From positions 1 through 64,000 of the forward strand of contig CALUWM010000008.1 in the NCBI GenBank assembly GCA_944324485.1: a DNA stretch of 64,000 bases. Reading direction: 5' to 3'. Below the pieces are notes generated by a model that was given only the letters and a program-made list of their open reading frames with translations, ran no database searches and was not told where the DNA came from. Each line of letters begins with the position of its first letter. Position 1 is the first letter of the stretch. The DNA comes from Candidatus Gastranaerophilales bacterium (GTDB taxonomy: Bacteria; Cyanobacteriota; Vampirovibrionia; Gastranaerophilales; Gastranaerophilaceae). Below, piece after piece: positions 54,825 to 63,514 of the stretch. Position numbers and translations under genes: made by a program.

Positions 54825-55130
54825 ATGCAAGCGGTTATTGATTCTAATGTAAAAGTTAAACAAGATAATATCTCCGAAAAATTAGATTTTTTACTATCAG
54901 ATGTTGATTCAACAACAAAAAATGATGTAGAAAATTCAATTGTTGCAATGGGTGCGCGTGCAGTTAATGCTCTTATTGAAAAATTAATAACTTTAACCGG
55001 TATTCAAAGAGGAATTGTAGCAATGAGTTTAATCAGAATCGGAGAAAGTGCCGTTGTTCCTCTTAAAGCACTTGCTACTGAAAACAGTGAATATCAATGG
55101 ATGGCTGATTATCTATTATCTGAAATATAA
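54825..55130 (+). CDS. Small HEAT-repeat protein (101 aa)
   Basis: Residues 36-100 read as two HEAT-type helical repeats (ENSIVAMGARAVNALIEKLITLTGIQRGIVAMSLIRIGESAVVPLKAL), the A...G..A...L pattern with glycine turns. Such proteins mediate protein-protein contacts; in cyanobacteria relatives act in phycobilisome maintenance, but this one is too short for that comparison. GAGGAAAG upstream supports the start. A large hairpin follows it. Confidence 0.75.
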   Translation: MQAVIDSNVKVKQDNISEKLDFLLSDVDSTTKNDVENSIVAMGARAVNALIEKLITLTGIQRGIVAMSLIRIGESAVVPLKALATENSEYQWMADYLLSEI

Positions 55131-55176
55131 TAAATTAGCAATTTAGATAACCTTTTATGGTAATGAATACAAACTT

Positions 55177-55217
55177 AATAAAACGCATAATTTTAGAATA
55201 AAATTGTGCGTTTTATT
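55177..55217 (+). terminator. Terminator-like hairpin after the HEAT gene
   Basis: An 11-bp outer stem AATAAAACGCA/TGCGTTTTATT plus an inner 6-bp AATTTT/AAAATT stem with one mismatch encloses a 5-base loop; TT follows. The GC content is low, so termination efficiency is uncertain. It is also the upstream boundary of the SLH gene leader. Confidence 0.6.
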
Positions 55218-55224
55218 TTGCTTA

Positions 55225-55281
55225 TTTTACAAACAAAATATTACCCGCAAAAACTTGTTAAAGCATAGTCTGTTTGTAAAA
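55225..55281 (+). promoter_or_regulatory. Long-range stem in the SLH gene leader
   Basis: An 11-base perfect inverted repeat (TTTTACAAACA at 55225-55235, TGTTTGTAAAA at 55271-55281) brackets 35 bases and ends 22 bases before the ATG, just upstream of the AAAAGGAGG ribosome site. It may stabilise a highly expressed surface-protein message. Confidence 0.5.
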
Positions 55282-55303
55282 CAAGAACATAAAAGGAGGA
55301 AAA

Positions 55304-57193
55304 ATGACTATCAAAAGAAAACTATTAAAAGGCGCTACAATAAGCTTATGCGCATTAGCTTTAACGGTCCCCATGACTTTTGCTGCATGTCCGGTTTCTC
55401 AAGACTGCAACAATAACAACTCAGAAATTGTTACTCCGGACAATGCAACTTGTTCAAAGTGTAAAAAAGCAGATTGCGATTGCAAAAAGAAAAAAAGCAA
55501 ATGCGATCCTTGCGAAACAAAAAAATCTGATTGCGGATGTGAAGAACAAAAATCAGATTGCGGATGTCCAACAGGCGGAGCTGCACCTTGCGTAGAATGC
55601 AAGCCAATGAATCAACAAACATACGCATATCCTAATGCAATTTATTCTAACTCCAACCAAACACAAGTCGGAGAAAGCAATAACAATGCTCAAATTAATG
55701 ATTCATTATTAAAACCTTGCTACAAAGGTGTTCCTGTTGATTGCGGATGTCCAACAGGCGGAGCTGCACCTGTTATTGATGCAGATGCTATGCCAAAATA
55801 TGACTGCGATGCAGCGCCAAATGTACATTCCACAACTACTATGGATATTATCAAGAAAACAACGGAACCATGCGCTTGTCTTGGTTTTACAGGAGCAGCA
55901 GCAGACATTACAGCACAACAATATCCTGATGTATTTGATAGCTACTGGGCAAGTTCTGACATTAATCGTTTAACTGAAGCATGCGTACTTGAAGGATATC
56001 CTGACGGATTATTCAAACCAAACAGAAAAGTATCAAGAGCCGAAATGGCAACAATGGTTGTCAAAGGTTATAATCTTGATATGACATCCGGATGCGATAA
56101 TTTAACATTCAAAGATGTACCTCAAAACCACTGGGCACACAGCTACATCTCCAAAGGCGTATCTGAAAATATGATAGCAGGTAAAGGCAACGATATGTTC
56201 AAACCAAATGAAAACATATCAAGAACAGAAGCCCTTACAATAATGTCAAAAGGCCTAAGCTGTCCTATGGATGAAACAAAAGCAAATGAAATATTGTCAA
56301 AATATAAAGATGGTTCTCAAGTACCTTGCTGGGCTAGAGAATGCGTTGCCAAAGCTATTGACAATGGCGCACTTAAAAATGAAAGAAATCAAGACTATAT
56401 CCGTCCAAACGATAAAACTACTCGTGCAGAAGCAAGTGCTATGTTACAAAACATAAGAGTTGCAGGCGGATATGATAAATCAACAAAAACAGCATCACAA
56501 GACCTTGGCGGAAAAACATTTATGGAAAGAGAAACAAGAGTAACAATTCCTACACTTGAACTATCCATGAATGATATAATTAACGCAAAACATGCAAACG
56601 TTGGAGAACAATTCAGCGCAACAACATTAAATGAAATTACAATAAATGGTCAAACCTTCCCTTGCGGTTCAACCGTAAGAGGTAAAGTAACAGAAGTTAC
56701 TCGTCCATCTAAAAATGAACAAGGTTCGCTTAAACTTTCATTTAATGAAATTATCAACTGCGATGGCTGCAAAGCACAACTACCACAACAAATTTTAACA
56801 GCACGTGTTGAAAGACAAAAAGAAATCAACGGATTGTTAAGATTAGTTCAAATGCCATTCACTTGGACAGGTTCTCTAATTGGTACAGCAGGTAGAACAA
56901 TAGGTGGTGCTGCAATTGGTATTTCAAACGCTGCCGAAGCATTGCTTGATCAAACCGGCGTTGGTACATCTGAACTTCTTTCGGGTAAATTCAAAGCCGC
57001 AGGAAGAAGCTACCAAGATGGTTTAAAAACTGTTGTCAAAGCTCCTGTTGACTTAACAAGAACAGCCTTGTCAGGAACAATGGGCTTATTCCAAACAACA
57101 GGTGATGAAATAGCTTATCTTGTTGATCCAACCGGAAATCCTATTTCAAAAGTTAACCCAAAAGAAAAAGTTACAATTGCTTTTGGTCAATAA
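55304..57193 (+). CDS. Secreted SLH-domain surface protein with Cys-rich head
   Basis: 629 residues. Signal peptide 1-27 (LLKGATISLCALALTVPMTFA). Residues 28-100 are metallothionein-like, with about eighteen cysteines (CSKCKKADCDCKKKKSKCDPC, DCGCEEQKSDCGCPTGGAAP) and a second copy of DCGCPTGGAAP near 145. Three SLH domains cover about 207-260, 267-318 and 330-385. They bind the cell wall and carry Y/W-rich start and RAEMA-type ends. The C-terminal domain (420-629) matches the secreted protein at 15081. It is probably an abundant cell-surface protein. Strong AAAAGGAGG ribosome site. Confidence 0.92.
   Translation: MTIKRKLLKGATISLCALALTVPMTFAACPVSQDCNNNNSEIVTPDNATCSKCKKADCDCKKKKSKCDPCETKKSDCGCEEQKSDCGCPTGGAAPCVECKPMNQQTYAYPNAIYSNSNQTQVGESNNNAQINDSLLKPCYKGVPVDCGCPTGGAAPVIDADAMPKYDCDAAPNVHSTTTMDIIKKTTEPCACLGFTGAAADITAQQYPDVFDSYWASSDINRLTEACVLEGYPDGLFKPNRKVSRAEMATMVVKGYNLDMTSGCDNLTFKDVPQNHWAHSYISKGVSENMIAGKGNDMFKPNENISRTEALTIMSKGLSCPMDETKANEILSKYKDGSQVPCWARECVAKAIDNGALKNERNQDYIRPNDKTTRAEASAMLQNIRVAGGYDKSTKTASQDLGGKTFMERETRVTIPTLELSMNDIINAKHANVGEQFSATTLNEITINGQTFPCGSTVRGKVTEVTRPSKNEQGSLKLSFNEIINCDGCKAQLPQQILTARVERQKEINGLLRLVQMPFTWTGSLIGTAGRTIGGAAIGISNAAEALLDQTGVGTSELLSGKFKAAGRSYQDGLKTVVKAPVDLTRTALSGTMGLFQTTGDEIAYLVDPTGNPISKVNPKEKVTIAFGQ
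55556..55588 (+). repeat. 33-base exact direct repeat, copy 1
   Basis: Identical to 55739-55771, 183 bases later and in the same reading frame, encoding DCGCPTGGAAP. The exactness at synonymous positions suggests recent duplication or gene conversion inside the Cys-rich head. Confidence 0.85.
55739..55771 (+). repeat. 33-base exact direct repeat, copy 2
   Basis: Second copy of the DCGCPTGGAAP-coding unit, identical in DNA to 55556-55588. Confidence 0.85.
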
Positions 57194-57215
57194 TTAAAAA
57201 ATCATTTTGATTTTT

Positions 57216-57245
57216 AGCTGCAAACAGGAAGTTTGCAGCTTTTTT
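57216..57245 (+). terminator. Terminator of the SLH protein gene
   Basis: A 10-bp perfect stem AGCTGCAAAC/GTTTGCAGCT (57216-57225 with 57231-57240) with an AGGAA loop, followed by TTTTT. It lies 22 bases after the stop codon. Confidence 0.88.
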
Positions 57246-57253
57246 AATATTTG

Positions 57254-57430
57254 TTAAATTAAATTTAATTTCTCCAAAAAACCTGCATCTAACAACTTTC
57301 TTTTTTTAAGCATCTTATAAATACTTTTTTCGCTGCATTCAATCATTTTCATATAGTTAATAATGTAGAGCAACTTTTCTTTATCTATACAATATTTCTT
57401 ATTTTTAAAAAATATATTTACTGTTTCCAT
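57254..57430 (-). CDS. Possible 58-residue protein
   Basis: A lysine-rich frame (METVNIFFKNKKYCIDK... to ...LLDAGFLEKLNLI) runs from ATG at 57430 to TAA at 57254. Its helical, basic content could be DNA-binding, but AAGGA directly abuts the ATG with no spacer, and there is no homologue I recognise. It falls in the 469-base gap between the SLH gene and the NfnA-like gene. The rest of that gap (57431-57660) is very AT-rich and shows no other gene. Confidence 0.3.
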   Translation of the reverse strand: METVNIFFKNKKYCIDKEKLLYIINYMKMIECSEKSIYKMLKKRKLLDAGFLEKLNLI

Positions 57431-57617
57431 TCCTTAAATATAACACACTAATTTTTTAAATACGCTATATAACATATATTAAAATACATATAATATTTTA
57501 ATATTTATACATATATTACATTATTTTAAAATAAAAAAGTTCGCTTAAATATTTCATGAAAAAAATTATAATTTGAACAAAAATAATAAAATTAAAAAAA
57601 TGACAAAGAGCAATTTT

Positions 57618-57631
57618 TGCTATATTATAAT
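57618..57631 (+). promoter_or_regulatory. Predicted promoter of the NfnA-leuC-dacB operon
   Basis: TG, one base, then TATATT overlapping TATAAT (57621-57631) make an extended -10-like region about 32 bases before the ATG at 57663. The -35 region is poor (ATGACA at 57600 is too far). GGAGGAAAG follows as the ribosome site. Confidence 0.4.
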
Positions 57632-57662
57632 ATTTATAAAGTAATTAACCGGAGGAAAGATA

Positions 57663-58523
57663 ATGGGATATGAAATTTTATATAAAAAAGAATTATGCAA
57701 AAATCAATATGAAATAAGAGTAAAAGCACCATTTATAACAAAAAATGCCAAAGCAGGACAGTTTATAATCTTAAGAACAGACAAAAATTCTGAACGCATA
57801 CCTTTAACAATAGCGGACTACGACAGAGAAAATGAAATATTAACGATAGTATATATGGCAGTTGGATACACTACAAAAAAACTTGCTTCCCTTGAAGTTG
57901 GAGACTGCATAGAAGACATAGTAGGACCTTTGGGAGTACCTACTCACATTGAAAAATACGGAACAGTAATTTGTGTTGCCGGAGGTTACGGAGCTGCTCC
58001 CTGCTATTTAATTGCAAAAGCATTTAAAGAAGCGGGAAACAAGGTTCACATGGTAATGGGTGCAAGAACAAAAGATCTAATATTCTGGGAAGACAAAATG
58101 AAAAACGCAGTAAGCGAACTTCATATTACAACTGATGACGGAAGTTATGGAATTAAAGGCTTTACAACAAATGTTGCAAAAGAAATAATAGATTCTGAAA
58201 AAGTAGACTATGTAATTGCTGTTGGCCCAATGCCAATGATGAGAGCTGTTGCAGAACTTACACGCCCATACAAAATTAAAACCGAAGCTTCAATGAATCC
58301 TATTATGGTAGACGGCACAGGAATGTGTGGAGCATGCAGAGTTACAGTAGGAGGAAAAGTTAAATTTGCATGTGTAGATGGTCCTGATTTTGATGCTCAT
58401 TTAATTGATTTTGATGAAGTTATAAACAGAACAAAAATATATAAAGAAGAAGAAAAACATTGCGATGAAACAAAGTGTAATTTAATTAAAAAAGGTATAG
58501 AATTAGAAAAAACGAGGGTTTAA
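57663..58523 (+). CDS. NfnA/PyrK-type FAD and 2Fe-2S subunit (ferredoxin-NADP reductase family)
   Basis: 286 residues. An FAD-binding domain (GQFIILRTDKNSERIPLTIADYD near 37-59) is followed by a NAD-binding domain (CVAGGYGAAPCYLIAKAF near 106) and a C-terminal 2Fe-2S site MCGACRVTVGGKVKFACVDG near 220-240. This fold occurs in NfnA (NADH-dependent reduced ferredoxin:NADP+ oxidoreductase, electron bifurcating), sulfide dehydrogenase B and PyrK. The Nfn large subunit gene, or PyrD, is not adjacent. Extra cysteines in the tail (HCDETKCN) are unusual. First gene of a four-gene cluster. Confidence 0.83.
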   Translation: MGYEILYKKELCKNQYEIRVKAPFITKNAKAGQFIILRTDKNSERIPLTIADYDRENEILTIVYMAVGYTTKKLASLEVGDCIEDIVGPLGVPTHIEKYGTVICVAGGYGAAPCYLIAKAFKEAGNKVHMVMGARTKDLIFWEDKMKNAVSELHITTDDGSYGIKGFTTNVAKEIIDSEKVDYVIAVGPMPMMRAVAELTRPYKIKTEASMNPIMVDGTGMCGACRVTVGGKVKFACVDGPDFDAHLIDFDEVINRTKIYKEEEKHCDETKCNLIKKGIELEKTRV

Positions 58524-58524
58524 T

Positions 58525-58710
58525 ATGGTTGAAATAAACACACCAAAAAAGAAAATACCATTTTGTCCTTTACTTTCAGCAGGGAACAATGATTACAGAA
58601 TTTGTTTACAAGAAAATTGTGCTTGGTATATTTCAAGCACAAAAACTTGTGTAGCATATGTAATAGGGCATAACAGTGTTTTAGATATAAAATCAAAACA
58701 AGGAAAATAA
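58525..58710 (+). CDS. Small Cys-containing protein (61 aa)
   Basis: Four cysteines are spaced CPLL...CLQENCAWY...CVAY, which could bind a metal or iron-sulfur cluster. Length is 61. It begins one base after the NfnA-like stop and lies three bases before leuC. The pattern CP-x-C-x4-CAWY...C recurs in small uncharacterised proteins from anaerobes in my memory, but I cannot name a family. Since it is bound to both neighbours, a role with the flavoprotein is plausible but untested. Confidence 0.7.
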   Translation: MVEINTPKKKIPFCPLLSAGNNDYRICLQENCAWYISSTKTCVAYVIGHNSVLDIKSKQGK

Positions 58711-58713
58711 ACA

Positions 58714-60003
58714 ATGCAAAATAATCACCCTATGACTATAACTGAAAAAATTTTTGCGCTCCATTCAGGCAAAAGTTGTGTTAAAGCGGGTGATTTAATT
58801 GAAGCAAAAATAGACATTGCCTTGGCTAACGACATCACAGGACCTATTGCAATAGATGTGTTTAATAAAATCGGCACAAAAGATGTTTTTAATAAATCAG
58901 GAGTGGTTCTTGTTCCGGATCATTTTGTACCAAATAAAGACATTAAATCTGCACAACAAGCAAAAAAACTCAGAGATTTTGTAAATGAAAAAAAACTTAC
59001 ACATAAATTTGATGTAGGGACAATGGGAATAGAACACGCACTATTACCTGAAAAAGGCATAGTAACAGCAGGGGACTTAATTATTGGTGCGGATTCTCAT
59101 ACGTGCACTTATGGAGCATTAGGTGCTTTTTCAACAGGGGTAGGCTCAACTGACCTTGGTTGTGCTATGGCATCAGGTTCTACTTGGTTTAAAGTACCGC
59201 AAACAATAAAAGTAATATTTAACGGAAAATTAAATAAATATACAACCGCAAAAGACCTAATTCTTCATTTAATCGGAGATATAGGCGTAGATGGAGCACT
59301 ATATAAAACTCTTGAATTTTGCGGTGATGCTATTAAATCTATGGATATGGACGGACGCTTTACTATATGCAATATGGCAATCGAGGCCGGAGCAAAAAAT
59401 GGCATAATAGAAGCTGATGATACAACCCTGAATTACATTAAAAACCATTTTAAGCAAGAATATTCAAGAAAACCAATTATCATAAAAAGTGACGAAAATG
59501 CAAACTATGAAAAAGTAATAGAATACGATGTTTCTAAAATAGAGCCTGTTGTTGCGTATCCTCATTTGCCCGAAAATACCCATACTATAACAGAAACCAT
59601 AAAAAATAACATAAAAATAAATCAAGCAGTAATAGGAAGCTGCACAAACGGAAGACTGGAAGATATAAAAGCAGCAGCAGAAATTCTAAAAAACAAAAAA
59701 GTTCATCCTGATGTTCGCTTAATTATTTTTCCGGCAACACAAGATATTATTCTAAAGTCAATAGAACTTGGATATTATCAAACATTAATTAAAGCAGGAG
59801 CTGCAATTTCCACACCCACCTGCGGACCTTGCTTAGGGGGACATTGTGGAATTTTAGCTGAAGGTGAAGTTTGTATATCAACAACCAATAGAAATTTTGT
59901 TGGCAGAATGGGACATATAGATTCAAAAATTTACCTTGCAAGCCCATATATAGCTGCCGCAAGTGCTGTCTTAGGAAGAATAGGAAGTCCCGAGGAGTTA
60001 TAA
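58714..60003 (+). CDS. leuC: 3-isopropylmalate dehydratase large subunit, LeuC/HacA short type
   Basis: 429 residues of the aconitase superfamily. ALLPEKGIVTAGDLIIGADSHTCTYGALGAF near 110-140, then the iron-sulfur cysteines in AVIGSCTNGR near 308 and STPTCGPCLGGHCGIL near 368. The short single-chain form suits isopropylmalate dehydratase, homoaconitase or citramalate-type dehydratase; the partner leuD gene is not adjacent. It isomerises 2-isopropylmalate in leucine synthesis if that assignment is right. Stop codon one base from dacB. Confidence 0.88.
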   Translation: MQNNHPMTITEKIFALHSGKSCVKAGDLIEAKIDIALANDITGPIAIDVFNKIGTKDVFNKSGVVLVPDHFVPNKDIKSAQQAKKLRDFVNEKKLTHKFDVGTMGIEHALLPEKGIVTAGDLIIGADSHTCTYGALGAFSTGVGSTDLGCAMASGSTWFKVPQTIKVIFNGKLNKYTTAKDLILHLIGDIGVDGALYKTLEFCGDAIKSMDMDGRFTICNMAIEAGAKNGIIEADDTTLNYIKNHFKQEYSRKPIIIKSDENANYEKVIEYDVSKIEPVVAYPHLPENTHTITETIKNNIKINQAVIGSCTNGRLEDIKAAAEILKNKKVHPDVRLIIFPATQDIILKSIELGYYQTLIKAGAAISTPTCGPCLGGHCGILAEGEVCISTTNRNFVGRMGHIDSKIYLASPYIAAASAVLGRIGSPEEL

Positions 60004-60004
60004 A

Positions 60005-61357
60005 TTGAAAAAAATCATACTATCGACAATAATCATGCTTTTTGTAAGCACACCTATCTTGGCAAACGAAATACAAAAGCACATAAAACAATCAGGTTTT
60101 GGAGTATCATCAACAGTTGGAATATATTTGACCGAAAAAAACAGCGATAAAGTTTTATATAAAAGAAACGAAACAAAACTCCTAAATCCTGCAAGCACAA
60201 TGAAGGTTTTAACTTTTGGAGCAAGTTATCTTGAATTAGGAAAAGATTACAAATTTGAAACTGCAATTTATAAAGATTCAAAAAATCATATATACTTAAA
60301 ACTTGGAGCCGATCCTCTGCTCAGTCAAAATGATTTAGATAAACTTATCAAAGAAGCAAAATCAAAAATTGACACATCTAAAATTCAAGGCATATATATA
60401 GATGATACAATTATCGATAAAACGCCATACCCTGATGGTTGGATGTCAGGCGACATGTGGCCAAACTCAAGACCTCATAGTCCTTATATAATAGATAAGA
60501 ACTATGTTAACATTGCTATAAATCGCTCAAGCCTAGCAACAAAAGTAGATATAATTCAAAATGACGACTACAAGCTGCCAATTATAAATGAATTACAGCT
60601 TGCAGCAAATGATTCAAATATTCAAGAAATTAAAGTCAAAAAACTATATGGCGAAAATTCATCAGTAATAAACTTTCAAGGCACAATTTCAAAAGATGAA
60701 ATATTCAAACTTCCTGTGCCTGATCCTGAACTAAACTTTAATATAAAACTTTTAAAATCAATTTCAAAAAACGGAATTGTATATGATAAAAAAATAAAAA
60801 GAAAAAAATTACCAAAAGATTCAATAGAAAAAATAGCCAGTGTTTCACACACAATTGAAGAAATTTCAAAAGATGTTTTACTTCAATCTGACAATTTTAC
60901 ATCCGAAACTATTTTCAAAGTTGCAGCAGCAAAATATATAAATTACAAACATCCTGCAACACTGGATGATGCCACAGACATGTTTAAAGAAAAATTTGAA
61001 AAATTCTACACAGATGGAATAACAATCAAAGACGGTAGTGGTGTATCAAGATACAACCTTGTAAATCCTGAATTTTGTGCAAAAGTTCTAAAAGAACTTT
61101 GTAAAGATGAAAACTTTAAAAACCTCATGGCGACACCAAAAAAAGGAACATTGAAAAACAGGCTTCTATTTCTTGAAAATAATTTAAGAGCAAAAACAGG
61201 AACTCTTTCGCAAATTTCTTGCATAACAGGAACTATGAAAACAAAAAAGAAAAGAGAAGTAGTCTTTTCAATAATGATACAAAATTCTCCTAAAAGAATG
61301 GCTGTTATAAAGAACTTTGAGAACGGACTTATTGGAATAATTTACAAAAATTATTAA
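60005..61357 (+). CDS. dacB: D-alanyl-D-alanine carboxypeptidase, PBP4/DacB type (S13)
   Basis: 450 residues. TTG start with GAGGAG 6 bases upstream. Signal peptide KKIILSTIIMLFVSTPILA. Active-site motifs: STMK near 65 (LNPASTMKVLT), SDN near 300 (LLQSDNFTSE), SGVSRYN near 347 and KTG near 397 (LRAKTGTLSQIS). PBP4 enzymes trim or hydrolyse peptidoglycan cross-links. It is in an operon with NfnA-like and leuC genes, an unexpected partnership. It overlaps the convergent patatin gene by four bases. Confidence 0.93.
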   Translation: MKKIILSTIIMLFVSTPILANEIQKHIKQSGFGVSSTVGIYLTEKNSDKVLYKRNETKLLNPASTMKVLTFGASYLELGKDYKFETAIYKDSKNHIYLKLGADPLLSQNDLDKLIKEAKSKIDTSKIQGIYIDDTIIDKTPYPDGWMSGDMWPNSRPHSPYIIDKNYVNIAINRSSLATKVDIIQNDDYKLPIINELQLAANDSNIQEIKVKKLYGENSSVINFQGTISKDEIFKLPVPDPELNFNIKLLKSISKNGIVYDKKIKRKKLPKDSIEKIASVSHTIEEISKDVLLQSDNFTSETIFKVAAAKYINYKHPATLDDATDMFKEKFEKFYTDGITIKDGSGVSRYNLVNPEFCAKVLKELCKDENFKNLMATPKKGTLKNRLLFLENNLRAKTGTLSQISCITGTMKTKKKREVVFSIMIQNSPKRMAVIKNFENGLIGIIYKNY

Positions 61358-62535
61358 CTCAATTCAGATATTTTCTGAGCTGTTATCTTAATAATTTCAA
61401 GAATATCTCCTGACATTTTCTCTTTATTTACAGTAAGCGCAGTTTTAAAACCAAAGAAATTTAAAGTTCTATAATTTTTCATAAATTCATTTTTAAAATC
61501 CGAAATCATTTGAAAAATTCTTGAATCAAGAAACTGCTTTTCTTCACACAAAAAAACAAATAGTTCACAAAGTTTCAAATAAGAATTAATTATATTTTTC
61601 TTATTAAATTCTTTTTGGAATTTATTTAAATACTTGAGTAATCTTTCATATTTATCAAGAAGCTTTTTCTTCTTTTGCGGGAAAAAAGTTTTAAAATAAT
61701 CGTTTGTTATATTATACCCTGTTTCAAAAAGCTCTTTTTTCTTTTCTTTTGGTATTAAAAAATCAACAACAGAAACATCTTGTGTATTTATTTTTATATA
61801 ATCAAATTTGTCTTTTTCCTTATACAAATCAACAATATAATCTGTCGCAAAACCACAAATTGCATTATATACTCTATTTAAATATTCTATGGAATTTGAA
61901 ATTTTCTTAGGAGTTTCGTTATCTTCCAATCTAAATTCCAAAATTCTTTCCTCTAAATTTTTAATAGAATTTGTTACTCTCCACAAAGGCATTGATTTTA
62001 ATAAATCACCATCGACTATTAAATTTCCATCATACTCAAACGGCACAAATAGCCCCGGCATTGAAACACTTGCCCTCACTGCAGAAGCAATTTCAAAATC
62101 AGGAGTTTTTTCTTTTGAAAATTCAAAAAATTTTAAATTTGTTAAATCAACAGAATAAATAATAAGGTTTGAAGAAATATCACAAAATCTAACAGGAGAC
62201 ATTTTCCCTTTTTGATAGTCTTCACGATAAAATTTTCTTTCAATTTTTTCTCTCATCCAATCAAGAAAAATTTTTCCCTTAGACAAAGCTAATTCTTTTT
62301 TAAAATCAATGTTTAAATCTATAAACATCTCAAATCCTGTATTAGATAAAATATCATATATTTCATCATAAGAATAATCTACTGCAAGCAAACTTGCAAA
62401 AACAGCACCAATTGAACTTCCCGCAAAACCTGTTAAGCTTATATTATTTTCAGCTAGTGCCTTATATGCACCACAATAAGCTATTCCTCGGATACCACCG
62501 CCACCAAAAACTGCAAAATAACTATTTTTTGTCAT
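61354..62535 (-). CDS. Patatin-like phospholipase
   Basis: 393 residues. The oxyanion hole GGGGIRGIAYCGAY starts near residue 10, the nucleophile serine lies in GSSIGAVFAS near 39, and the dyad aspartate in VDGDLLKS near 173. The rest from about 240 is helical and lysine-rich. Patatin proteins release fatty acids from lipids; some act as secreted toxins. No signal peptide is seen. Its start overlaps motB by 14 bases, so it is expressed with the flagellar stator genes, which is odd. Confidence 0.9.
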   Translation of the reverse strand: MTKNSYFAVFGGGGIRGIAYCGAYKALAENNISLTGFAGSSIGAVFASLLAVDYSYDEIYDILSNTGFEMFIDLNIDFKKELALSKGKIFLDWMREKIERKFYREDYQKGKMSPVRFCDISSNLIIYSVDLTNLKFFEFSKEKTPDFEIASAVRASVSMPGLFVPFEYDGNLIVDGDLLKSMPLWRVTNSIKNLEERILEFRLEDNETPKKISNSIEYLNRVYNAICGFATDYIVDLYKEKDKFDYIKINTQDVSVVDFLIPKEKKKELFETGYNITNDYFKTFFPQKKKKLLDKYERLLKYLNKFQKEFNKKNIINSYLKLCELFVFLCEEKQFLDSRIFQMISDFKNEFMKNYRTLNFFGFKTALTVNKEKMSGDILEIIKITAQKISELS

Positions 62536-63514
62536 TATTCTGCTCCATAAATTCAGGTTTCACACCATCGTGCATATAATCATTTTTATTTATCGAATCC
62601 AATCTTTTATCTTCATTTTCGTATTGATCAGTTAGATCAATGACATTTTGCAAAAGCTCTTTGTCATTTCCGATTAAACCTTCAATAGCCTTAGAGGGCT
62701 GTTTTTGAATTCTTGCTTTCTTTTGATCAATTTGAACTTCTTTTATTATTTCTTGCATGTTTTTCTTTGATAAATGTTTATTTTTGTTCCTCAAAATAAT
62801 GATTTCAACACGTCTGTTTTTAGCTTTATTTTGTACAGTTGTATTAGGCACAATTGGAATAGTATCAGCAAGACCGGTAGCTATAAATAATTTAGGATTA
62901 AAACCTTGTGAATTAATCAAATATCTAACAACTCTTGAAGCCCTTGCGCTTGATAATTCCCAATTTGAAGGATACTTAGGATTTGAAATCGGATCTGAAT
63001 CAGTATGACCCTCAACTTGTATATAATGAATTGAGAACTTTTCTTTTATAATTTTTGCAACAGCATTCAAAATATCATAAGATTTTTGAGATAAATCAGC
63101 ACCGCCGGCTGCAAATTGAATAGCATGACTGTTTAAGCGTATTACAAGACCTCTGTCATCAATTTCTGCACTAACTCCATCTTGTTTTAAGTTTTCAATT
63201 TCATCTTTTATTTCATCATAAGAACTCTGTTCATACTTAGTGCTCATATATTCAAGCATCAAAGGATTCATAGCTCCTTGATTGCCTTCTAAAATAGAAT
63301 CTTGGCCATCCATTATATTTGTATTATCACTAAATATACTTTGACTAAACGCTTTTCTTAAGGCTTCCTCTATTCCCTTAAAAGAATTAACATCCGATTG
63401 AGCTAACGCATACAAAACAACAAACGTTGCAAAAAGTAACGTCATAAAGTCAGCGTAAGAAACCAGCCAACGCTCTAGATTTTCATGCTCTTCTGCCGGT
63501 TTTTTCTTAGCCAT
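62522..63514 (-). CDS. motB: Flagellar motor protein MotB (OmpA-like)
   Basis: 330 residues. The single membrane helix with the proton-path aspartate lies in WLVSYADFMTLLFATFVVLYA (residues 16-36, Asp in SYADF). The OmpA peptidoglycan-binding domain covers about 125-245 with IQVEGHTDSDPISNPKYPSNWELSSARASRVVRYL. The C-terminal extension is charged and repeated in K. With MotA it forms the stator. It overlaps the motA stop by one base. Confidence 0.94.
   Translation of the reverse strand: MAKKKPAEEHENLERWLVSYADFMTLLFATFVVLYALAQSDVNSFKGIEEALRKAFSQSIFSDNTNIMDGQDSILEGNQGAMNPLMLEYMSTKYEQSSYDEIKDEIENLKQDGVSAEIDDRGLVIRLNSHAIQFAAGGADLSQKSYDILNAVAKIIKEKFSIHYIQVEGHTDSDPISNPKYPSNWELSSARASRVVRYLINSQGFNPKLFIATGLADTIPIVPNTTVQNKAKNRRVEIIILRNKNKHLSKKNMQEIIKEVQIDQKKARIQKQPSKAIEGLIGNDKELLQNVIDLTDQYENEDKRLDSINKNDYMHDGVKPEFMEQNNDKK

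Noticed and set aside
55380-55973. Several long overlapping frames on both strands in the SLH gene head
   Set aside because: They are shadows of biased Cys-codon sequence; the SLH frame has the signal peptide, domains and ribosome site.
57431-57660. Small RNA gene in the AT-rich gap before the NfnA-like gene
   Set aside because: No stable GC-bearing hairpin or terminator is visible; only a weak promoter-like sequence near its end.
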